12,808 bases of DNA from Pseudomonadota bacterium (GTDB lineage: Bacteria; Pseudomonadota; Alphaproteobacteria; Rhizobiales; Rhizobiaceae). The notes beneath the pieces were generated by a model. The model ran no database searches. It worked only from the letters and a program-made list of their open reading frames with translations, and was not told the origin of the DNA. The stretch covers positions 1 through 12,808 of the forward strand of contig JAEWHQ010000332.1 in NCBI GenBank assembly GCA_023387715.1. Reading direction: 5' to 3'. Each line of letters starts with the position of its first letter. Positions within the stretch are counted from its first letter, which is position 1. Of this stretch, positions 7,748 to 12,808 are shown piece after piece. The translations under genes and the position numbers were made by a program.

Positions 7748-7796
7748 GCGTGGCCCCGAAACTCATACGAGCTTAGGGCCACGCCACATTTTATTT
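7748..7796 (+). terminator. Stem-loop after the binding-protein gene (partial terminator or mRNA stabiliser)
   Basis: A perfect 9-bp stem, GCGTGGCCC (7748-7756) and GGGCCACGC (7776-7784), encloses a 19-nt loop that has a small inner CTC/GAG pairing (7762-7764 with 7769-7771). It is followed by T-rich sequence (7789-7796, TTTTATTT). It lies 17 nt after the binding-protein stop, inside the operon. In many ABC operons (malE-malF is the known example) such a hairpin leaves more binding-protein message than permease message. Readthrough to the permeases is assumed because no strong promoter is seen in 7797-7867. Confidence 0.8.
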
Positions 7797-7867
7797 CATT
7801 ATTTTGCGTCTGCTTTTTAAGTCAATATTACGCTTATCTCGAACCATACCAAAAGGTATTGTGAGCC

Positions 7868-8791
7868 ATGACTGTGACAACAGCCCGATCGGATGACACT
7901 TTTTGGAACCGCTTCCCAATGCGCGTAAGACGGTTGATTTGGATTTGGAGCTTCCTTGCCCTGCCGATCCTGTTTTATTCCGTTATCCGGTTTTATCCGA
8001 CAATTGAAGCATTCTGGCTTTCATTGACGGACTGGAATTTGATGAAGCCGCCAAAATTCATCGGTTTCGCCAACTACACCAAACTTTTTGCTGATCCGCA
8101 ATTCTGGAAAGTGTTTAAAAACACATTCAGCTATTTGCTGATTGGTACCCCTATCAGCCTCATTCTGGCCTTTACGATTGCGTTCTATCTGGATCGCGTC
8201 CGCTTTATGCATGGCCTGATCCGCGGCCTCTATTTTCTGCCATACCTCACCACCGCTGCCGCAATGGCATGGGTCTGGCGCTGGTTCTACCAGCCTGCCC
8301 CCATCGGCGTCATTAACAATGCGCTGGCACTGGTTGGTATTCCGCAGCAAGGTTTTATCCGTTCGGTGGAGCAGGCATTGCCATCCATCATGGTGACATC
8401 CATCTGGGCAGGCTTAGGCTTCCAGATCATCATCTTCATGGCCGGTCTTCGTGCTATTCCGAACACATTCTATGAAGCAGCCCGCATTGACGGTCTGGGT
8501 GAATGGGCAATTTTGCGCAAAATCACTATTCCGCTTTTGAAGCCGACAACCGTGTTTCTGGTTGTTTTCTCTTCCATCGGTTTCTTGCGCATCTTCGATC
8601 AGGTCTACAACATGACCACCAATGATCCAGGCGGCCCGCTGGGCTCAACCAAGCCATTGGTTCTGATGATCTATCAAACCGCCTTCTCCTCTTATGCGAT
8701 GGGTTATGCGGCAGCTCAGACAGTTGTCCTGTTCTCTATCCTGCTTTTCGTATCGCTCTTACAGCTCTGGATTTTGAGGGAAAAGAAATGA
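7868..8791 (+). CDS. ABC sugar transporter permease (MalF/UgpA type)
   Basis: This 307-residue inner-membrane protein has six predicted membrane segments, the first at about residues 22-42 after a basic N-terminus. The cytoplasmic EAA loop that docks on the ATPase is clear: EAARIDGL starting at residue 203, then KITIPLLKPT. N-terminal features such as FYPTIEAFWLSLTDWN and FIGFANYTKLF, and the late DPGGPLGSTKPLVLMIYQTAF stretch, are typical of the first permease of carbohydrate importers of the CUT1 class. The ATG at 7868 has GTGAG close upstream and AAAAGG further up; no better start is seen. Its end overlaps the next permease start by four bases (ATGA), so the two are translationally coupled and form a heterodimer. 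Confidence 0.95.
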   Translation: MTVTTARSDDTFWNRFPMRVRRLIWIWSFLALPILFYSVIRFYPTIEAFWLSLTDWNLMKPPKFIGFANYTKLFADPQFWKVFKNTFSYLLIGTPISLILAFTIAFYLDRVRFMHGLIRGLYFLPYLTTAAAMAWVWRWFYQPAPIGVINNALALVGIPQQGFIRSVEQALPSIMVTSIWAGLGFQIIIFMAGLRAIPNTFYEAARIDGLGEWAILRKITIPLLKPTTVFLVVFSSIGFLRIFDQVYNMTTNDPGGPLGSTKPLVLMIYQTAFSSYAMGYAAAQTVVLFSILLFVSLLQLWILREKK

Positions 8792-9639
8792 GTACCACTG
8801 TTCAATCCCCCTCAATCAATTACAAAAACGTCAGACCAGGCCGTGTGCTGACATGGACATTATTGTTCATCGGCGGCATCATCATGGTCATTCCGCTGGC
8901 ATTCATGTTTTCAACATCACTGAAAACAGCCGGTCAGGTTTATGATCTGCGCTTGATCCCGAGTGCACCATCTTTCCAGAACTATGTCACCATTCTTGCT
9001 GACGGACGTTTCCTGCGCTGGTTCTTCAACTCCATGTTTGTGGCCGTTGTCGTCACACTCTCCAACGTGTTTTTTGACAGTCTCGTCGGCTACACATTGG
9101 CAAAGTTCAAGTTCCGCGGCCGCAATTTCATCTTTATCGCCATTCTGTCGACACTGATGATCCCGACTGAAATGCTGGTTATTCCCTGGTATGTTATGTC
9201 ATCGAAGCTCGGCTGGCTCGATAGCTATTGGGGCATTATGTTCCCCGGCCTCATGACCGCCTTCGGCACCTTCCTGATGAAGCAGTTCTTTGAAGGTGTG
9301 CCGGATGATTTCCTCGAAGCTGCCCGTGTTGATGGTCTTAACGAGTTCCAGATCTGGTGGAAAGTGGCCATGCCGCTTGTGACCCCTGCGCTCTCGGCAC
9401 TCGCCATCTTTACCTTCCTTGGTAACTGGACAGCCTTCTTCTGGCCGCTGATCGTCACCACCAGCAAAGAGCTTTACACCTTGCCGGTTGGTCTCTCGAG
9501 CTTTGCGGTTGAACAATCCATCCAATGGGAAATGATCATGACGGGTGCTGCCATTGCGACGCTGCCGACCCTGTTGGTCTTCCTCGTGCTGCAACGCTAC
9601 ATCGTGCGCGGTGTGATGCTTGCCGGACTGAAAGGATAA
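8788..9639 (+). CDS. ABC sugar transporter permease (MalG/UgpE type)
   Basis: This 283-residue inner-membrane protein has six predicted membrane segments. The EAA loop is at about residue 177 (EAARVDGL, then KVAMPLVTP). Markers of the second CUT1 permease are MFSTSLK near residue 40, SFQNYVTIL, NSMFVAVVVTLSNV, LIVTTSKELYTLPVGL, and the C-terminal QRYIVRGVMLAGLKG, which matches the conserved QRYFVxGLxxGAVKG-type ending of MalG homologues. It starts on the ATGA overlap with the upstream permease and ends 3 nt before the lyase gene. Partner of the upstream permease in the membrane channel. Confidence 0.95.
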   Translation: MSTTVQSPSINYKNVRPGRVLTWTLLFIGGIIMVIPLAFMFSTSLKTAGQVYDLRLIPSAPSFQNYVTILADGRFLRWFFNSMFVAVVVTLSNVFFDSLVGYTLAKFKFRGRNFIFIAILSTLMIPTEMLVIPWYVMSSKLGWLDSYWGIMFPGLMTAFGTFLMKQFFEGVPDDFLEAARVDGLNEFQIWWKVAMPLVTPALSALAIFTFLGNWTAFFWPLIVTTSKELYTLPVGLSSFAVEQSIQWEMIMTGAAIATLPTLLVFLVLQRYIVRGVMLAGLKG

Positions 9640-9642
9640 ATC

Positions 9643-11157
9643 ATGTCAGACCTAGATCCACGTTTAAGCGACAAAAGCGTCTTTCCTGATCCGACCTATA
9701 AAGAAACGGTTCTGAAACCTCTCTTTGATGGCGCTAAAACCCACCATGTTGACGGTTTCCGCCGTATCGACCGTGCGCATCTGGTGATGCTGGTAGAAAC
9801 CGGCATTCTGGATCATGCCCAGGCATCGGCTATTGCCGGTGCATTGGAAGCGATCGACCGCGATGTTGATCCGACACAGCTTGTTTACACAGGCGAAGTG
9901 GAAGACTTCTTCTTCCTCATCGAAAAAGAGCTGAAAAGCCGCCTTGGCGCTGATATTGCCGGTCGTCTTCACACCGCTCGTTCGCGCAACGACATTGACC
10001 ACACTTTGTTCAAGCTTGGCCTGAAAGAGCGCATTGATGCCCTGATCGTCAAAGCACAGAACCTGCTGGAAGCGATGATCCGTGCAGCAGAACGTGAAAA
10101 AGCCACCCTGATTGTGGCTTATACCCACGGTCAGCCGGCACAACCTTCCACCTTCGGCCATTATCTTTCTGCCGCCATTGAAGTGCTCATCCGTGATATC
10201 GAGCGCTTTGCAGAGGCACGCAAAATCGTCAATCTGTCGCCAATGGGCGCAGCGGCGATCACCACATCCGGCTTTCCGATCAACCGTGAACGTGTTGCGG
10301 AACTGCTCGGCTTTGCGGCGCCTTTGCGCAATTCTTACAGCTGTATTGCAGCTTCCGACTATATCACCTCGACCTATTCATCGATCGAGCTGATGTTCAT
10401 CCATCTTGGCCGTCTTATTCAGGACTTCCAGTTTTGGACAAGTTTTGAAGTTGGCCAAATGTATGTGCCGAATGCTTTTGTGCAGATTTCTTCAATCATG
10501 CCGCAAAAACGCAATCCGGTGCCGATTGAACATATGCGCCATTTGTCCAGCCAGACAATGGGTCGTGCGCGCACGGTTCTGGATGTCATTCACAACACAC
10601 CATTTACCGATATGAATGACAGTGAAGGCGAAACCCAACAAATGGGTTATGAAGCCTTTGCATCCGCCAGCCGTGTGTTGGATTTGCTTGCCGCTTTCAT
10701 CGAAGCCGTGCGCATTGATCCGGCGCGCGTGCAGGACAATATCCGCCGCTCCTGCATCACAATTACAGAGCTTGCCGATTCACTGGTGCGTATCGAAGAC
10801 CTCTCTTTCCGTCAGGCACACGAAATTGCTGCAACTGTTGCCAAGGCTGTTGTCGCCAAGGGCGGCGGCTTGGCCAAAGACGGTTATGAGCCGTTTCTGG
10901 AAGCCTTCAAACATGCAACCGGTAAAGAGCCATCTTTTGACCGCGCCAAGTTTGAAGAACTGGTGTCGCCGGAATATTTCGTGCGCATCCGCGACCGTAC
11001 CGGTGGCCCGGCTGAAAAACCAATGGCAGATGCTCTTGCCCATTATAAAGCAACAGCTCAGGCCTTTGCGGCTCAAACTGCCAAACAATCTGCCGACGAG
11101 GCCAATGCCGCGCGCGCGCTCAATGAAAAATTCCAAACATTGGTGGAGACACGCTGA
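9643..11157 (+). CDS. Argininosuccinate-lyase-like enzyme of the aspartase/fumarase superfamily (probably not ArgH)
   Basis: This 504-residue protein is a clear member of the superfamily that eliminates fumarate from N- or O-succinyl substrates as a cytosolic homotetramer. Conserved regions: LHTARSRND at 109-117 (Arg115, Asn116), AYTHGQPAQ at 159-167 (Thr161, His162), the signature loop [11 protein letters not shown] at 282-292 (Ser283 likely base, Lys289, Asn291), and the C-terminal SFRQAHEIA at about 388. It is often labelled argininosuccinate lyase, but it is about 40 residues longer than a typical ArgH, the stretch equivalent to YNxDxQEDK of ArgH reads DMNDSEGET (323-331), and the usual Gly of the GSS loop is Ile282. 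Its length resembles the EDDS lyase class (about 500 residues). ATG at 9643 follows AAGGAT. It sits between the permease and ATPase genes, which overlap or nearly touch it, so it most likely acts on the imported compound. Superfamily sure, substrate inferred. Confidence 0.9.
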   Translation: MSDLDPRLSDKSVFPDPTYKETVLKPLFDGAKTHHVDGFRRIDRAHLVMLVETGILDHAQASAIAGALEAIDRDVDPTQLVYTGEVEDFFFLIEKELKSRLGADIAGRLHTARSRNDIDHTLFKLGLKERIDALIVKAQNLLEAMIRAAEREKATLIVAYTHGQPAQPSTFGHYLSAAIEVLIRDIERFAEARKIVNLSPMGAAAITTSGFPINRERVAELLGFAAPLRNSYSCIAASDYITSTYSSIELMFIHLGRLIQDFQFWTSFEVGQMYVPNAFVQISSIMPQKRNPVPIEHMRHLSSQTMGRARTVLDVIHNTPFTDMNDSEGETQQMGYEAFASASRVLDLLAAFIEAVRIDPARVQDNIRRSCITITELADSLVRIEDLSFRQAHEIAATVAKAVVAKGGGLAKDGYEPFLEAFKHATGKEPSFDRAKFEELVSPEYFVRIRDRTGGPAEKPMADALAHYKATAQAFAAQTAKQSADEANAARALNEKFQTLVETR

Positions 11158-12203
11158 TGGCCACAATCGAACTTGAAAAACTGGTAAAGCGCTACGGCAA
11201 TGTGGAAGCTGTTCGCGGCATTGATCTGAAAATTGCTGATGGTGAATTTGTGGTTTTTGTCGGCCCTTCGGGTTGCGGTAAATCCACCACCTTGCGCATG
11301 ATTGCCGGTCTGGAAGACATCTCCGGCGGCACGCTGAAAATCGGTGACGAAGTTGTTAACGAACGTGACCCGAAACAGCGCAATATTGCAATGGTTTTCC
11401 AAAACTATGCGATCTACCCGCATATGACTGTGCGCCAGAATATCGGTTTTGGTCTTTATACTTCCAAACTCTCGAAGGAAGAAAAGAACAAGCGCATTGA
11501 AGAAGCCGGCAAGATTTTGGGTCTGGAACCTTATCTCGACCGTCGTCCGGCTGCCCTTTCCGGTGGCCAGCGTCAGCGCGTTGCTATCGGCCGTGCGATG
11601 GTGCGTAATCCGTCGGCTTTCTTGTTTGACGAACCATTGTCCAATCTGGATGCGCAATTGCGCTCGCAGATGCGCATTGAAATCAAACGCCTGCATCAGC
11701 GCCTGAAAACCACCACTGTTTACGTCACCCACGATCAGGTCGAAGCCATGACCATGGCTGACCGTATTGTGGTGATGAAAGACGGCCACATCTTGCAAAC
11801 GGGCACCCCGACCGAGCTTTATGAAAATCCGGTTGATGTGTTTACCGCCCGCTTTATCGGCAGCCCTTCGATGAACCTCATCAAAGGTCGTCGCACCAAT
11901 GATGGTGTGGAGTTCACTGAAAACGGTGATACGCTCATCGGTGTGCGTCCGCATGATCTGATTGCGCTGGCTGACAATGAAAAAGCACCAGCAGACGGCA
12001 TCAGCCTGAGCGGTACCGTGCTGGCCGTTGAACCTTTGGGTCCTGAAACACTCATTCATTTGAGCGTTCATGGCGCAGAAGTGATTGCCACCGCACCGGC
12101 GAAATTCATTCCGGCAGCAGACAGCACTGTAACAGTGCATGCAGCAAGCGGCAGCCTCTATCTGTTTGATGCAAAAACCGAGAAAAGCTTAGGCCGACTA
12201 TGA
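11157..12203 (+). CDS. ABC transporter ATPase (MsmK/UgpC/MalK type)
   Basis: This 348-residue cytosolic protein powers the importer. Residues 1-235 are the nucleotide-binding domain: Walker [10 protein letters not shown] at 36-44, Q-loop Gln82 ([13 protein letters not shown]), signature LSGGQ at 134-138 followed by [14 protein letters not shown], Walker B FLFDEP at 155-160, D-loop SNLD to Asp165, and switch His192 ([10 protein letters not shown]). The C-terminal 110 residues form the OB/TOBE-type regulatory domain with GVRPHDL, standard for CUT1 sugar importers. The ATG shares one base with the lyase stop (TGATG at 11155-11159), and its own TGA overlaps the kinase start. All catalytic motifs are intact. 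It may serve only this importer, or be shared with others, as MsmK-type ATPases can be. Confidence 0.96.
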   Translation: MATIELEKLVKRYGNVEAVRGIDLKIADGEFVVFVGPSGCGKSTTLRMIAGLEDISGGTLKIGDEVVNERDPKQRNIAMVFQNYAIYPHMTVRQNIGFGLYTSKLSKEEKNKRIEEAGKILGLEPYLDRRPAALSGGQRQRVAIGRAMVRNPSAFLFDEPLSNLDAQLRSQMRIEIKRLHQRLKTTTVYVTHDQVEAMTMADRIVVMKDGHILQTGTPTELYENPVDVFTARFIGSPSMNLIKGRRTNDGVEFTENGDTLIGVRPHDLIALADNEKAPADGISLSGTVLAVEPLGPETLIHLSVHGAEVIATAPAKFIPAADSTVTVHAASGSLYLFDAKTEKSLGRL

Positions 12204-12808
12204 GTTCTGCATCATCACCACGTCCGGCTGTCTTAAGCATCGGGCGCATATATTGTGATTTGATTTTCACCGGTCTGGAAGCTCTTCCGGAACTCGGCAA
12301 GGAAACATTTGCACAAGATATGAATATTGCAGCAGGGGGCGGCGCTTTTATCACCGCCGCTCACCTTGCCCACAAAGGACGTGCCTGCGCTTTGCTTGCA
12401 CGCCTCGGGCTTGATCCGCTATCCGTTGGCATTCTGCCTGAACTGATGGCCACTGGTGCAGATCTGCGTTTTCTGGAACGCTGCGAAACAGCAGGGCCGC
12501 AAGTAACCGTCGCCAGCGTTGTTGATAATGACCGTGCTTTTCTTTCGCGCCGTGCAGGCACAGCCCTTCCGGCAACATTGGAAGAAGCATTAAACTGGAG
12601 CGAAGCTGGCCATCTGCATATTGCAGAATATGCCACTTTGCATGAAATTCCTGATCTGATTACGCGCGCCAAGGCCAAAGGCCTGACCGTATCGCTTGAT
12701 CCGAGCTGGGATGAAACGCTGATCTATGATCCGGCATTGCTAGAGGCTTGTAAGGGCGCAGATATTTTCTTGCCTAACCAAGAAGAAGCATTGGCGATCA
12801 CCGGCCAT
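12200..12808 (+). CDS. PfkB/ribokinase-family sugar kinase (partial, cut by window end)
   Basis: The frame is open for 203 codons from the ATG at 12200, which overlaps the ATPase stop (ATGA), to the window edge. The start of the PfkB fold is clear: [14 protein letters not shown] as first strand, then the di-glycine sugar-binding segment [17 protein letters not shown] with ARLGLDPL after it, as in the family signature 1. Later come the lid-type strand [24 protein letters not shown] and [15 protein letters not shown], which is the NxxE element (Asn-Gln-Glu-Glu) of PfkB kinases. The catalytic GAGD motif lies beyond the window. It would phosphorylate a sugar, amino sugar or sugar acid using ATP in the cytosol, probably the product left after deacetylation and lyase cleavage. 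The substrate cannot be read from sequence; family call is firm. Confidence 0.9.
   Translation, partial: MSSASSPRPAVLSIGRIYCDLIFTGLEALPELGKETFAQDMNIAAGGGAFITAAHLAHKGRACALLARLGLDPLSVGILPELMATGADLRFLERCETAGPQVTVASVVDNDRAFLSRRAGTALPATLEEALNWSEAGHLHIAEYATLHEIPDLITRAKAKGLTVSLDPSWDETLIYDPALLEACKGADIFLPNQEEALAITGH

Noticed and set aside
9664..10161. A 165-codon minus-strand open frame within the lyase gene
   Set aside because: It is the antisense shadow of a strongly conserved coding frame, without its own start signals or domain features.
9643..11157. Naming the lyase gene argH
   Set aside because: The arginine-side loop differs, the protein is longer, and the setting is a sugar importer rather than arginine synthesis, so the symbol would mislead.
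11073..12140. A 355-codon open frame on the minus strand, antisense to the ABC ATPase gene
   Set aside because: It is a shadow of the ATPase: no ribosome site, composition rich in His, Phe and Asn, and no family resemblance, while the plus-strand protein has all ABC motifs.
1..12808. CRISPR arrays, insertion sequences, tRNA or rRNA genes
   Set aside because: No direct-repeat array, transposase, terminal inverted repeats or tRNA/rRNA-like segment was seen on either strand.

Overview
The window looks like chromosomal DNA of an alphaproteobacterium of the order Hyphomicrobiales, most likely in or near the Brucellaceae. This is inference from protein style (pseudoazurin, ROK regulator, Ugp/Mal-type ABC genes), moderate GC and gene order; no marker gene is present to fix the genus.

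Layout. Positions 1-671 (minus) hold the N-terminal half of an MFS transporter, cut by the window edge. Next, also on minus, is a complete pseudoazurin (885-1331), a periplasmic blue-copper electron carrier, ending in a strong hairpin terminator. Both genes appear to start with TTG. From 1596 to 6157 three minus-strand genes form a probable operon, transcribed in the order ROK-family regulator, 803-residue PIG-L/LmbE-type deacetylase, EamA/DMT-family transporter. A 325-bp divergent intergenic region (6158-6482) separates this from a plus-strand operon running off the right edge: periplasmic sugar-binding protein, two ABC permeases, an argininosuccinate-lyase-like enzyme, an MsmK/UgpC-type ABC ATPase and a PfkB-family sugar kinase (partial). 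From the first permease onward the genes overlap or lie 3 nt apart. The binding-protein gene is set off by a stable stem-loop.

How the genes may work together. The divergent pair looks like one regulon: an imported carbohydrate-type ligand, deacetylated by the PIG-L enzyme, cleaved by a fumarate-releasing lyase and phosphorylated by the kinase, under control of the ROK protein. The lyase keeps the fumarate-side catalytic residues of the aspartase/fumarase superfamily but has changed the positions that hold the arginine part in argininosuccinate lyase. It is therefore probably not ArgH but acts on another N- or O-succinyl compound. A deacetylase plus fumarate-type lyase plus sugar importer suggests uptake and breakdown of an acetylated amino-sugar conjugate carrying a malyl, aspartyl or succinyl group. 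That substrate is inference and is the main point of interest here.
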